The notes: generated from the sequence alone by a model not told the origin. Shown: positions 6,492 to 15,474, numbered from the stretch's first letter. The stretch: 30,629 nucleotides of DNA from JAZKBN01 sp040388605 (GCA_040388605.1 JAZKBN010000049.1:1-30629); one strand, 5' to 3'. Translations and numbers: made by a program.

Positions 6492-9400
6492 TTATTGAAT
6501 CACCAGCTTAAGCGATACGCTTTCGGTAGCAGAGCTGCATTTAACGTTGTAAACGCCGGCAGGCAGGGCAGCATCAAGCTTTTTGTTTTGAGCATCGGCC
6601 AAAATACTGCTTGTGTGCACGTTGCGGCCAAGCATATCTGTAACAGAAATGTTCACATTGCCTGTGAAGCCGCTAACATTCACCTGTGTTTCGCCGGCCG
6701 ATGGGTTCGGGAAGATGATGAAAGAAGGTGCGGCAGAAGCCGATATGCCTGTTACGCTGTTTACAGTATAAACTAACGAGAACCTGTTGGCTGCAAAGCT
6801 GCGGGCATCTTCGGTTACGCTGAATGAATACCTGTTATTTTGGGTGCTCATGCGGGTTATGGCATTGGTCATCCGGTCTTTCAGGTAAATATTCAGGCCG
6901 GCATACATGTTATCAAGCTCGTTGAAGCTGAAAGTATAAATGCCTTTGGCAGAAGTAAGCACACGAAGAGCCAAAGTATCGTGGTTGGCGGGTTCGGGCA
7001 TGGTGTTAATAACCATGTTGCTGCCGGTTACCGGTATGGTTGATACCGATATGCCAGGGGACTCAAGCTTCAAAGCATCATATTGATTATCGAAACCGTT
7101 GCTTGTGCCGTTTTTGAAACGAATCACACATTCATCTTTCAGTGTTGAGCCATTGCTTAAAGCAATACGGAACATTGATTCTGGTTGAGTACGCAGGAAA
7201 CTGCTCGCATTAATGTTTTCAGGAGTTACTTTAGCAAACTCTGTGGCCTTTAAAACCGGGTTGGCTGCATTGGCATGCACAAAGAAACCGTGACCTGAAG
7301 GTATGTAGCGGTTAATTCCGCTTGTGGCAGGGTTTTCAGCATCGTAAGCAGGGCTGCTTATGCCGGCTGCGTAAACCATGTAAGAAGAACCACCCTGGCG
7401 ATACACATAAATAGCGCTGTCGATGTGTGTTTTTGTCCAGCCTGCGTTTGAACCGGTGTGACCGGCGCTCCAGTCAATTTCGCATGGGTAAGGGTTGGCT
7501 ACAAAGTTCCAGCCGTTTCCGTTGGCGGTGTATGTACAGTTTTCGCTGCAATAGCTTACAGGTATGGTAATATTGCCAACCTGAGGTGTACCGGTTAAGG
7601 TGATTTTAGATTTTGCAGGTCCGTTAAAGAAATCGTTATCGAACCAAATGCGTGCACCCTGGCCGGGATTAATGGGGTTGGTAATATTGGTGCCTGCCTG
7701 CCATCCGCTGTCGCTGAATATGGTTAAAGGTGCGCCTGCAGAATCAAGGGGGTTATAGAACCAAACCGAAGGTTTTGTGCCTGTGTAAGTTGCACCTGTC
7801 ATTCCGTATATAGATACGCCTGAATTTTTAATATCTTCAATGGTTTGGCCTTTAACCGGGCTGCCGGTAAAGTACCATGTACCGGTTGTTGTGCGGTTAT
7901 AGCCGGGCATAAAACGTTCCCAAATGGTTTGGCTGTTATTTATGTATTTAACAGGTGCAGATACTGAATAAATACGGGCCGTATTGGTTGCTGAGCTTAC
8001 AAGCCTTAATCTTTGGCTGTTTTGGTCAAAGGTTCCGCCGCTGTCCATTACGGTGAGGCTGTTCAGTATTTGAATGGGGTAAGTTAAGGTTAACATACCG
8101 CTGCGTTTACCCATTATAAGGTTGTAAAAGTTACCTTGGGGCCTGTTAGATACAATGGCTTGCGAAGAGGTGCCAATAAACAGGAAGGTGCTTTTAAGCG
8201 GGGCCTGATCCGAACCTAAATCTATACGGTTGTTAATGTAATTGCCTGAAAGCACAACGGTATCGCTGCCATAGTCAACAAAGCTCAGGCTGTCGGTACC
8301 TGTAAGCTGTTCAGCTACTATGAGGTTTCCGGCCATAATAATTTTGCCTCCGCGTGCATTTGCTGTTGCTGCCATGCTGTTATTGTTGAAGAAGAAACCT
8401 GCTTTTGCTGTTACAGGGCCTAATTCCAACGTTCCTAATGAAGGAATAATGGTTCCTTTGTCTGTGGAATTGTTGCGTATGTATATAGTGCCTGTATCAC
8501 CGGGAAGGTTAATAAGGTTAAGTATCCCGGTCAGGTTATAATTATCGCTGCCGCCGCCGCTGCGCCTGTTGCCATCGAGGCTTAAGTTACCGTGTACGTA
8601 TTGCACCGATGCGTTGTCGCGGAAAATTGAGTTTCCGAAAGCGCTCACGGTTAAATTGGCGGTACTGAATTCAGTAGAAGTGTTGAGTCTTACCGAGGCT
8701 GTGCCGGCGAGTATAATTTCGGTGCTGCCCATATTGGCTCCCCTGCCGTCGGCATAAGGTAAAGAGCTTACCACACAGGTAGAACCGGTAAGGTAAGCAG
8801 CAGTACCGCTGAAATTAAGCGCCTGCGATAAGCCGCCCCGGCTCCCGAAAAGCAGGGTGGTATTGCTGCTTATAGTTATGCCCCCGGCTGTTTTGGTTGA
8901 AACCAGGTGATCAAGGCTTACGGTATCGTTAGCGGAGCCAATGGTTTGCAGGGCATTTCCGCTTGTAACCACTATAAGCCCGTTTTTTGTGTCGGAGGTA
9001 TTAAAGGCAGACACCGGGGTTTGGTAAATATGACCCAATGCGCTCAGGCTTAAATTACCGCCAAGCAGAACCGCAGTTCCGGCGCCGGTGGTTTTGGGGT
9101 AAGCCAATGCACCTGATGTAATGGTCAGGTTGTTTTGCACAACCAGTACCGGTGTGCCTTCGGGCGAAAAGCCGAAGAATTTGTTCCCGTTGCGCAGGGC
9201 CAGGTTTCCGTAAGTTCCGTTAGGGATATTGACATCTGCGCTCTGGGAGAAGTTTACCGTAGAAGTGGCCTGCAATGTTCCGAGTGCGGGCACTTCGTCG
9301 GTGAGTGTAAGGGCTGAGCCGGCATCAACATCTACAGTTGCGCCCAGGCGAACACCCATGCCGATTGTTAAGGAGGCGGTAATGCCGTTTGCGGCATCGC

Positions 9401-9767
9401 CTATTTTAAAACCGGTTACATTGTTAACCGCATCGGGGAAATCGGCGCTTAGGGTGCCTGATGTGCGGGTATATATAAACTGCTGTCCTGCAAAGCTGAG
9501 GTCGCTGCAGTCAACTCCGCTGCCGTCGGCGGCAGTGTTCCAGGTAGAAGGAGTGTTCAGGCTGCCTGAAGGCTTGCTGTAAAATGTAAGTGAAACCATT
9601 GGCTTGCTGATGTTGGTTGCTTTCATTTCGGCAGCGCCGGAAATGGTATTTGCAGCAGCATGTGCGCTGAACGGTAAGGCAATGCCTGCCGTGCAAAGCG
9701 GAACCAGGTAAATGGCTACCGAAGCAGCACGCAGCTGTTTCAGTAAATTACTATAGTTGTATTTCAT
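6492..9767 (-). CDS. Large secreted beta-solenoid-like protein with T9SS C-terminal sorting domain
   Basis: The frame stays open to 9899, but the start is best placed at ATG 9767 (1091 residues), because MKYNYSNLLKQLRAAS then leads directly into a hydrophobic signal peptide ending near FSAHA. Residues of about 60-600 are rich in Ser, Thr, Gly, Asn and short LTL/ITI/NLTV strands, the texture of a parallel beta-helix adhesin. About 610-1000 form a separate region, with GTWYFTGSPVKG, NGWNFVANPYPCEIDWS and SGHGFFVHA, often seen in large Bacteroidota surface proteins. The last ~80 residues are a sorting domain (PNPSAGETQVNV, ISVTDMLGR, LPAGVYNVK) that directs export through T9SS. Probably an adhesin or matrix protein; no catalytic site is visible. 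It is divergent from the 10616 gene across a long intergenic region. Confidence 0.88.
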   Translation of the reverse strand: MKYNYSNLLKQLRAASVAIYLVPLCTAGIALPFSAHAAANTISGAAEMKATNISKPMVSLTFYSKPSGSLNTPSTWNTAADGSGVDCSDLSFAGQQFIYTRTSGTLSADFPDAVNNVTGFKIGDAANGITASLTIGMGVRLGATVDVDAGSALTLTDEVPALGTLQATSTVNFSQSADVNIPNGTYGNLALRNGNKFFGFSPEGTPVLVVQNNLTITSGALAYPKTTGAGTAVLLGGNLSLSALGHIYQTPVSAFNTSDTKNGLIVVTSGNALQTIGSANDTVSLDHLVSTKTAGGITISSNTTLLFGSRGGLSQALNFSGTAAYLTGSTCVVSSLPYADGRGANMGSTEIILAGTASVRLNTSTEFSTANLTVSAFGNSIFRDNASVQYVHGNLSLDGNRRSGGGSDNYNLTGILNLINLPGDTGTIYIRNNSTDKGTIIPSLGTLELGPVTAKAGFFFNNNSMAATANARGGKIIMAGNLIVAEQLTGTDSLSFVDYGSDTVVLSGNYINNRIDLGSDQAPLKSTFLFIGTSSQAIVSNRPQGNFYNLIMGKRSGMLTLTYPIQILNSLTVMDSGGTFDQNSQRLRLVSSATNTARIYSVSAPVKYINNSQTIWERFMPGYNRTTTGTWYFTGSPVKGQTIEDIKNSGVSIYGMTGATYTGTKPSVWFYNPLDSAGAPLTIFSDSGWQAGTNITNPINPGQGARIWFDNDFFNGPAKSKITLTGTPQVGNITIPVSYCSENCTYTANGNGWNFVANPYPCEIDWSAGHTGSNAGWTKTHIDSAIYVYRQGGSSYMVYAAGISSPAYDAENPATSGINRYIPSGHGFFVHANAANPVLKATEFAKVTPENINASSFLRTQPESMFRIALSNGSTLKDECVIRFKNGTSNGFDNQYDALKLESPGISVSTIPVTGSNMVINTMPEPANHDTLALRVLTSAKGIYTFSFNELDNMYAGLNIYLKDRMTNAITRMSTQNNRYSFSVTEDARSFAANRFSLVYTVNSVTGISASAAPSFIIFPNPSAGETQVNVSGFTGNVNISVTDMLGRNVHTSSILADAQNKKLDAALPAGVYNVKCSSATESVSLKLVIQ

Positions 9768-10367
9768 TGTTTTCGTGCTTAGTTTGTGAAAAGGCAACAG
9801 CATTCCCCCGGGTTGTTTAACCCGATTTTTTGTATGAATAAGATACAGGTGGGGGGAGCTCGAATTCTGAATTCGTAAATGAAAACTTGCAATACGCATG
9901 CCGATTCCCCGTTTAGCGTTTGCAGGGTATAATGAATTTGCACTAAAGCAATTCAGAAATGCAACGCAACCCTGATTTGATAAGTTTAAACAACTTATTT
10001 GATTTAGTTTAAGCCCGGGTTTTATCTCAGAAATAATAAAAACAGGTATGTACCAGGCAATAAAAGGCCATTAACTCTATGCTTATATACTAAAACAATG
10101 ATTTTTATAATTATTTACATGTAATAAAACAAGCAGCCCGGAAACCCGGAAATAAACTGAAAACTTAAGCATCAGATTTTAAAAGACTTAGTTATTACCA
10201 AGTTAAAAGCGGGAATAAAAACGGGATCTGTATAAAGCCATGCCCATAATGTTTTTTATTAACCATTTGTATTTATTCTCAGATTAATACAAATGTGGTT
10301 GTTTAACACATGTTCGTTATTAGCTTAATATAAACAAATAATTGCACTTAACCTGTGGTTGTAAATT

Positions 10368-10436
10368 TATTTGCAATTATGTTTTGTTTTTGTTTTAATG
10401 ATAACTACATTTTCGGCAGCAATTGTGATTTGTTTT
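10368..10436 (+). repeat. Duplicated 69-bp promoter block, copy A
   Basis: Ungapped alignment with 15332-15400 gives 61 identical bases of 69. The longest shared run includes TTTTGTTTTTGTTTTAATGA, and the block ends in a shared TTGTGATTTGTTTT. Copy A precedes the remnant and the 10616 gene; copy B precedes the 15475 gene. Confidence 0.9.
10383..10413 (+). promoter_or_regulatory. Promoter inside block copy A
   Basis: TTTG at 10383-10386, a spacer of exactly 19 bases, and TACATTTT at 10406-10413 (one mismatch to TAnnTTTG). The same elements at the same spacing occur in copy B. If it drives the gene at 10616, the leader is about 195 bases and contains the T9SS-gene remnant. Confidence 0.6.
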
Positions 10437-10569
10437 TACATTGGTGCAAACAGTACTGAGCAGGGCTTATGTACACTGGTATAAGACTTATATTTCTTTG
10501 TTTGCCCGGTCCTTTACAGGGGTCAGCTTGGCAGGCGTGGTCAGAACCGGGAAAATTGTGAAAGAGTAA
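10435..10569 (+). pseudogene. Remnant of the 3' end of a T9SS gene (paralog of the 10616 gene)
   Basis: Bases 10539-10582 are identical to 12010-12053 (44 bases), spanning the end, stop codon and 3' flank of the 10616 gene. Upstream, 10456-10470 matches 11921-11935 exactly. The same frame reads LSRAYVHWYKTYISLF, then ARSFTGVSLAGVVRTGKIVKE to the TAA at 10567-10569, against LSRAYMPGDKTDISGF, then APGLYLYRFSSAGG, then VRTGKIVKE in the intact gene. Thirty-seven codons face 39, so the frame is kept but many sorting-domain residues have changed. Nothing upstream resembles the body of the protein; the remnant begins directly at the end of promoter block A. The simplest reading is an upstream paralog that lost nearly all of its body by deletion. 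Confidence 0.85.
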
Positions 10570-10579
10570 ATTGAAAACA

Positions 10580-10599
10580 GGCTGCCCCGTAAGGCAGCC
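10580..10599 (+). terminator. Small GC hairpin after the remnant
   Basis: GGCTGCC at 10580-10586 pairs with GGCAGCC at 10593-10599 around a 6-base loop. There is no T-run after it, so it may be a decayed terminator or an attenuating leader hairpin just before the ATG at 10616. Confidence 0.35.
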
Positions 10600-10615
10600 A
10601 TAATTTCATACTGTC

Positions 10616-12040
10616 ATGAAAAAGGTTTATTTAGTCTTTATTACAATCTTTTACGCTATTTTAAATTCCCAAGCCCAACAGGTAATTTGGGAGAAAACTT
10701 ATGGCTGGAACTATAGTATGGATGATGTTTATTCTATTGAGCCCATAGGAAACGGTTATTTAGCCGGAGGCGCATCTGATAAGCTTGGCTACACCTGGCG
10801 TGACTCAACAACGCGATACGGCTTTAAACCCGGAGCAATTTTAATCAGGCTCAACAACAATGGTGATACTATTAAAACTATTAATCTCGGATGCCTTGGA
10901 AGGGTTTGCTCTATAAAAAAATGCCCCGATGGCAATTTTTATTCGGCAGTTTGCGCTGTTGACAGCGCAGCCCGGTATTATGGCGTAAGACTGTTTAAAC
11001 TAAGCCCCGATGGTAATGTACTTTGGTATCATGATTATCCTCAATCAAGAAATTGGTATGCCGTTTGGGATATGTGCATGACAAGCGATGGCGGAACTCT
11101 TTTGGTAGGCAGTAAAGATGCCGATTGGGGCAGCGGCGGCCTGACGGATGGCTTTGTTATGCGCATTGACCCGAATGGCAATGAGCTTTGGCGTAAAATA
11201 ATTCGGCCAAATTCCCAAACTTACATATTTAAGGCAGAGGTAATAAGCCATTCAGATAAAAGCTTCCTGATTAGCGGTTGTGTCGGCGCCCAGATTTACG
11301 TAGCAAGGCTTGACTCCATGGGCAATTTTATTACTCAAACCACGCATTGGACCGACCCGGAAAACACCATTCTCTGGTGGGGTGCATGGGCATTGCAATC
11401 ACCGGACGGCAGCTATATTGTTATAGGGCAAAACAGCCGTGAAAACAACCCCTTGTATTATATGGCTAAGTATAACCAAAACGGGGAACAGTTATGGGAA
11501 AACACATATTCAGGTATTTGCAGCAGCCCTTTTGTAAACTCAGCCGGTTATATTATGTTAACTTCATCAACCCCAAACGGTCATTTTTTTCGAAAATTCA
11601 GACCCGATGGTTATTTGGCAAATGCTGTGTTGCTTACGCAAAGCGTAAATTACGGGAAGAAACTCTATTGCGCCGCTTGGTCTGATAACGACAGTGCTGT
11701 TTTTGCGGGTTATTATGGAAGGGACCGATTTTCCGCCGAAGACTTCTACTTCGTAAAAATGTCCGGCGTAGGCAATCAATTTGTAACGGCTGTTGAGCCT
11801 GCAATAGTATCAGAGCCTCAAACGCTTTCTGTTTACCCAAACCCGGCCCGGGAATCCTTTTCTATCAGCAGCAAAATACCGGGTCTAATAACCATTTACA
11901 CTACTTCCGGCCAAACTGTGCTGAGCAGGGCTTATATGCCGGGGGATAAAACGGATATTTCAGGCTTTGCCCCGGGCCTGTACCTGTACAGGTTCAGTTC
12001 GGCAGGCGGGGTCAGAACCGGGAAAATTGTGAAAGAGTAA
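10616..12040 (+). CDS. Secreted T9SS-sorted protein with propeller-like repeats
   Basis: A 474-residue protein of unknown function. It starts with a signal peptide (MKKVYLVFITIFYAILNSQA), then QQVIWEKTYGW, a typical beginning of Bacteroidota proteins built from repeated blades with D-G-x-x-L-L-x-G and G-x-x-L-W-x-K motifs (for example TSDGGTLLVGSKDAD, NGNELWRKI, NQNGEQLWENTYSG). This texture suggests a beta-propeller. Residues 393-474 are a T9SS sorting domain (SVYPNPARESFSI, ITIYTTSGQTV, GFAPGLYLYRF) ending in KIVKE. It is a paralog of the 464-residue protein at 19729, sharing the layout, the NGEQLW/DGEHIW region and the sorting domain. Upstream lie a remnant of another paralog and promoter block A. 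Confidence 0.88.
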   Translation: MKKVYLVFITIFYAILNSQAQQVIWEKTYGWNYSMDDVYSIEPIGNGYLAGGASDKLGYTWRDSTTRYGFKPGAILIRLNNNGDTIKTINLGCLGRVCSIKKCPDGNFYSAVCAVDSAARYYGVRLFKLSPDGNVLWYHDYPQSRNWYAVWDMCMTSDGGTLLVGSKDADWGSGGLTDGFVMRIDPNGNELWRKIIRPNSQTYIFKAEVISHSDKSFLISGCVGAQIYVARLDSMGNFITQTTHWTDPENTILWWGAWALQSPDGSYIVIGQNSRENNPLYYMAKYNQNGEQLWENTYSGICSSPFVNSAGYIMLTSSTPNGHFFRKFRPDGYLANAVLLTQSVNYGKKLYCAAWSDNDSAVFAGYYGRDRFSAEDFYFVKMSGVGNQFVTAVEPAIVSEPQTLSVYPNPARESFSISSKIPGLITIYTTSGQTVLSRAYMPGDKTDISGFAPGLYLYRFSSAGGVRTGKIVKE

Positions 12041-12230
12041 ATTGAAAACAGGCAGTCCAATTTGGCAGCCTTCATTTTTATCATTTATATACATAAACGC
12101 TTTACAGGCTTGGGTTTCTTCCTTTTCCCGCCCGATTGTCGTATTATTGCGGAATTCCTTTTCCTTAGCCTGCATACCCACAGGCGGTGAAACGCCCTGA
12201 ATTACATTCGTTTGCTATCATATATAATAA

Positions 12231-12962
12231 ATGCTGCTTAAAGCCGACAACCTGTTTAAAAGATACAGCAAACGCACCGTTGTTAATAACGTTTCGGTAC
12301 AGGTAACGCAGGGCGAAATTGTGGGATTGCTGGGCCCCAACGGCGCCGGTAAAACCACCACCTTCTATATGATAGTGGGCCTTATTAAGCCCAACGAAGG
12401 CATTATCAGGCTCGATGAGGAAGATATAACGCACCTGCCCATGTATGAGCGCGCCAAAAGGGGCGTGGGCTATTTGGCCCAGGAGGCCAGTGTTTTCCGT
12501 ACCCTTTCTGTGGAAGAGAACATTTTGGCGGTGCTTGAAATGACCAACCTGAAGAAAAGCGAGCAAAAGGAAAAAATGGAAAGCCTGCTCGAGGAATTCA
12601 GCCTGACGCATGTGCGCAAGAACCTGGGCCGTGTGCTCAGCGGCGGCGAACGCAGGCGTACCGAAATTGCCCGTGCCCTGGCAGTAGACCCTAAGTTCGT
12701 GCTGCTCGATGAGCCTTTTGCGGGCGTAGACCCCATTGCCGTTGAGGAAATACAAAGCATTGTGGCCAAGCTGAAGCTGCGCAACATCGGCATACTTATT
12801 ACCGACCACAACGTAAACGAAACCCTGAGCATTACAGACCGTGCCTACCTGCTCTTCGAGGGCAAAATATTAAAGCAAGGCAGCGCCGAAGAACTGGCCG
12901 CCGATGAAACAGTACGCCGCGTATATCTCGGCAAACACTTCGAGCTTAAACGTAAAGTCTGA
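12231..12962 (+). CDS. lptB: LPS export ABC transporter ATPase LptB
   Basis: The cytoplasmic ATPase of the Lpt complex, which drives lipopolysaccharide from the inner membrane to the outer membrane. 243 residues, normal length. Walker A GPNGAGKT (35-42), Q-loop Gln84 in YLAQEASVF (the YLxQExSxF segment is typical of LptB), signature LSGGE (136-140) followed by RRRTEIARALA, Walker B FVLLDEPFAGVDP (156-168), and switch His193 in TDHNV. A TACATTCG element at 12203-12210 might be part of its promoter, but no -33 match is visible. It is followed after 42 bases by the GH3-family gene on the same strand, so the two are probably co-transcribed. Confidence 0.95.
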   Translation: MLLKADNLFKRYSKRTVVNNVSVQVTQGEIVGLLGPNGAGKTTTFYMIVGLIKPNEGIIRLDEEDITHLPMYERAKRGVGYLAQEASVFRTLSVEENILAVLEMTNLKKSEQKEKMESLLEEFSLTHVRKNLGRVLSGGERRRTEIARALAVDPKFVLLDEPFAGVDPIAVEEIQSIVAKLKLRNIGILITDHNVNETLSITDRAYLLFEGKILKQGSAEELAADETVRRVYLGKHFELKRKV

Positions 12963-13004
12963 AAAGATTTGCCGTAAAAAACAGGCGAAAAGAATTAGCA
13001 CCAA

Positions 13005-14531
13005 ATGGGCATCCTGCGTACCCTTATCACCAAAGCACTTGAGCAACGTTTCCGTCGGATAGACAGGATGCGGCGCGAGCCTTTGAGCGGACAGCAGGCT
13101 ATTTTTAAAACCCTGTTGCAGGCCGGCAAAAATACAGCCTTCGGCCGGGCGCATCACTTTGCCCAAATTCGCAGCTATGCTGATTTTACAAAGCAGGTTC
13201 CCGTATCGCCCTACGAGGAACTGTATCCCTATATAGAGCGCATGCTCAAAGGGGAGCAAAATGTGCTTTGGAATACCCCCGTTACACAGTTCAGCAAGAG
13301 CAGCGGCACCACCAATGCCCGCAGCAAATTTATACCCGTAAGCGCCGAGGCCCTGCGCGACTGCCATTACAAAGCCGGCGCCGACCTCATCAGCATTTAC
13401 CTGGAGCAGAAACCCGGATCGCGCGTGTTGCAGGGCAAGAACCTGGGCATAGGCGGCAGCCTGGGTACACACCCCCAATACCCCCAAAGCATTACCGGCG
13501 ACATTTCTGCGCTGATAATGAAAAACCTGCCCTGGTGGGCCCAAATAATGCGCACTCCTACCCTCGATGTAGCCCTTATGGACCGTTGGGAGGAAAAAAT
13601 TGAGCGCATTGCCCGCCTCACCATCAACGAAGACGTAACCAGCCTCGGCGGTGTTCCCACCTGGACCGTTGCGCTCCTGCGCCGGGTTATGGAAATAAAA
13701 GGCACCAATAACCTGCTTGATGTATGGCCCAACCTCGAGGTTTTCCTGCACGGGGCGGTCAGCTTTGTGCCTTACCGAGGCCTGTTCAGGGAAATGATTC
13801 CCGGTGCACAAATGAGCTATATTGAGTCTTACAATGCATCGGAGGGCTTTTTCGCCATACAGGACGACCTTGGCCTCGAAAACCAAATGCTGCTCATGAC
13901 CGAGTACGGCATTTTCTACGAGTTCATTCCCGCAGAGCATGTGGGAACCCCCCATGCCGAACCCGTTCCTTTGGAAGGCGTTAAGCCCGGTATAAACTAT
14001 GCCATTGTAATATCAACCAACGCCGGCCTTTGGCGGTATCTTATTGGCGATACTGTTCGCTTTACATCAACAGACCCTTACCGCATTTGCATCAGCGGGC
14101 GCACCCGGAACTTTATTAATGCATTCGGCGAGGAGCTTATTGTTGAAAATGCGGAAACAGCCATCAGCCGGGCCTGTGCCGAAACAGGGGCGCTGGTCAG
14201 CAATTTTACAGCAGCTCCGGTTTATATGCAGCGCCGGAGCAAAGGCGGGCACGAGTGGCTTATTGAGTTCGCCCGCGAACCCCAAACCACCGATATTTTT
14301 GCCGCATCATTAGATAAGCACCTGCGCAGCCTCAACAGCGATTACGATGCCAAGCGCAGTCATGATATTGCCCTTGAAGCGCCTATAGTGCAGGCCGTTC
14401 CGCCGGGCACATTTGCGCATTGGCTGGGCAGGCAGGGCAAGCTGGGTGGTCAGCACAAAGTGCCCAGGCTGAGCAACAGCCGCGAGTATGTAGATGAAAT
14501 TGCCGGCATGCTGCAGGCATCCGGTGGATGA
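13005..14531 (+). CDS. GH3 (auxin-responsive promoter) family acyl-adenylate-forming protein
   Basis: A member of the GH3 branch of the ANL superfamily; plant members join amino acids to jasmonate or auxin, while the substrate of the bacterial members is unknown. The 508-residue length fits the bacterial form. Seen in sequence: KSSGTTNARSKFIPVS (the ATP-binding Ser/Thr/Gly loop, SSGTT at 99-103), GTHPQYPQSITGDIS, the YNASEGFFAIQDD adenylate-binding segment, LWRYLIGDTVRF (the strand that binds the ATP ribose in ANL enzymes) and a C-terminal small domain ending in HKVPRLSNSREYVDEI. It follows lptB by 42 bases. This pairing may point to a role in envelope or lipid metabolism, but that is inference. 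Confidence 0.9.
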   Translation: MGILRTLITKALEQRFRRIDRMRREPLSGQQAIFKTLLQAGKNTAFGRAHHFAQIRSYADFTKQVPVSPYEELYPYIERMLKGEQNVLWNTPVTQFSKSSGTTNARSKFIPVSAEALRDCHYKAGADLISIYLEQKPGSRVLQGKNLGIGGSLGTHPQYPQSITGDISALIMKNLPWWAQIMRTPTLDVALMDRWEEKIERIARLTINEDVTSLGGVPTWTVALLRRVMEIKGTNNLLDVWPNLEVFLHGAVSFVPYRGLFREMIPGAQMSYIESYNASEGFFAIQDDLGLENQMLLMTEYGIFYEFIPAEHVGTPHAEPVPLEGVKPGINYAIVISTNAGLWRYLIGDTVRFTSTDPYRICISGRTRNFINAFGEELIVENAETAISRACAETGALVSNFTAAPVYMQRRSKGGHEWLIEFAREPQTTDIFAASLDKHLRSLNSDYDAKRSHDIALEAPIVQAVPPGTFAHWLGRQGKLGGQHKVPRLSNSREYVDEIAGMLQASGG

Positions 14532-14624
14532 GTATTAAACAGGCCTGAAAAACAGGAAAGCCTGGTTGTAGGTTATACCGTGGGTAATAATTAAGCAAAG
14601 CCCGAATCGGTAAAAGAAAGAAAA

Positions 14625-15236
14625 ATGATAGTAACAAATTCCATTCTCCTGTTCACATGCGCCATCAGCATTTATGCGATGTATAATGCCGATGTAATGA
14701 ACAGGCTTATTTACAATACCGAAGCCTTTTTTAAAGGCGATTATTACCGGGCGCTTACGAGCGCGTTTGTACATGCCGGCTGGGGGCACCTGCTCCTGAA
14801 CATGATCAGCTTCTGGTCTTTCAGCGGACCAATAGAAAGGGCTTTTCAGATGCGTTTCCCGATGGGCAGCACCTGCTACCTGCTTTTTTATATAGCCGCC
14901 ATCATAGTATCGGAGCTGCCGTCAATTTTGAAGCAGCGCGATAACCGGAATTACAGGACTTTAGGGGCTTCAGGCGCTATTTCGGCTGTAATTTTCTCCT
15001 GTATGGTGCTCAGCCCTACCACGCAGATGATTGTTATGTTCATACCCATGCCGGCCTTCGTGTTCGGGCCGGTGTATTTACTGTACACAGCCTGGGCATC
15101 GCAGAAACAGCCCAACAGCGGCATTAACCATGATGCGCACATGTACGGCGCCCTATTCGGAATTGCGGCTACGGTGCTGCTGTTCCCGGGCTCGTTTACA
15201 TTGTTCTTTCAGCAGGTTGGGGCCTGGCTTTGGTAA
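14625..15236 (+). CDS. Rhomboid-family intramembrane serine protease
   Basis: A 203-residue polytopic membrane protein. The rhomboid signature is complete: FVHAGWGHLLLNM (His50, His55, Asn59) for the second-helix HxxxxHxxxN motif, GASGAIS with the catalytic Ser116, and the catalytic His172 in NHDAHMYGALFG. About six hydrophobic segments are visible (3-20, 50-66, 83-97, 113-130, 135-157, 172-198). The loop RDNRNY precedes the catalytic helix. The start is ATG 14625 after a purine-rich stretch (AAAGAAAGAAAA) that could help ribosome binding. Its substrate is unknown. It is the last gene of the same-strand block that begins with lptB and is closed by a terminator. Confidence 0.92.
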   Translation: MIVTNSILLFTCAISIYAMYNADVMNRLIYNTEAFFKGDYYRALTSAFVHAGWGHLLLNMISFWSFSGPIERAFQMRFPMGSTCYLLFYIAAIIVSELPSILKQRDNRNYRTLGASGAISAVIFSCMVLSPTTQMIVMFIPMPAFVFGPVYLLYTAWASQKQPNSGINHDAHMYGALFGIAATVLLFPGSFTLFFQQVGAWLW

Positions 15237-15259
15237 AAAGGCAATTGAAAATTTGAAAT

Positions 15260-15290
15260 AAAAGGCAGCTTTTGGGTTGCTTTTTAGTTT
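15260..15290 (+). terminator. Probable terminator after the rhomboid gene
   Basis: AAAAGGCAGC (15260-15269) pairs with GTTGCTTTTT (15276-15285) with one G-T pair and one bulge, followed by further T. It lies 24 bases after the stop codon. Confidence 0.5.
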
Positions 15291-15331
15291 TTATGCAATA
15301 TAAAGTTGTGTTTTTTGTGTGTTGGTATTAG

Positions 15332-15400
15332 TATTTGCAAATATATTTTGTTTTTGTTTTAATGATATCTACATTTTGGACGGCTTTTGTGATTTGTTTT
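15332..15400 (+). repeat. Duplicated 69-bp promoter block, copy B
   Basis: Second copy of the block at 10368-10436 (61 of 69 bases identical, no gaps). The five changes in the second half cluster between the -7 element and the shared 3' end. Confidence 0.9.
15347..15377 (+). promoter_or_regulatory. Promoter inside block copy B
   Basis: TTTG at 15347-15350, a 19-base spacer, and TACATTTT at 15370-15377 followed by G. The predicted start near 15384 gives a leader of about 90 bases to the ATG at 15475. Likely drives the two-gene T9SS unit 15475-21123. Confidence 0.6.
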
Positions 15401-15474
15401 CAATCGGCCAACATTCCTGAATTCAATTTTTGAAATATCAACATCCCAAGCGGCTGCCCTGCTTTTTAATTGAC

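Larger units (their letters stand above)
9768..10615. other. 848-bp AT-rich intergenic region between divergent surface-protein genes
   Basis: No intact gene is visible. The stretch holds the leader of the minus-strand beta-solenoid gene, with a 6-bp CGGGTT/AACCCG hairpin at 9809-9824 followed by ATTTTTTG on the plus strand. About 500 bases (9900-10367) follow with no structure I can name, then the duplicated promoter block (10368-10436), the remnant of a T9SS gene end (10435-10569), and a small GC hairpin (10580-10599). No confident promoter was found for the minus-strand gene. Confidence 0.7.

Noticed and set aside
9855..9872. SacI-EcoRI-like sequence GAGCTCGAATTC resembling a cloning linker
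   Set aside because: The match is only 12 bases, the flanks do not continue into vector sequence, and a second GAATTC follows at once. Chance is more likely than contamination.
12870..13955. 361-residue minus-strand frame
   Set aside because: It lies opposite the lptB end and the GH3 gene, shows no family motif, and exists because the GC-rich plus-strand gene lacks stops on the other strand.
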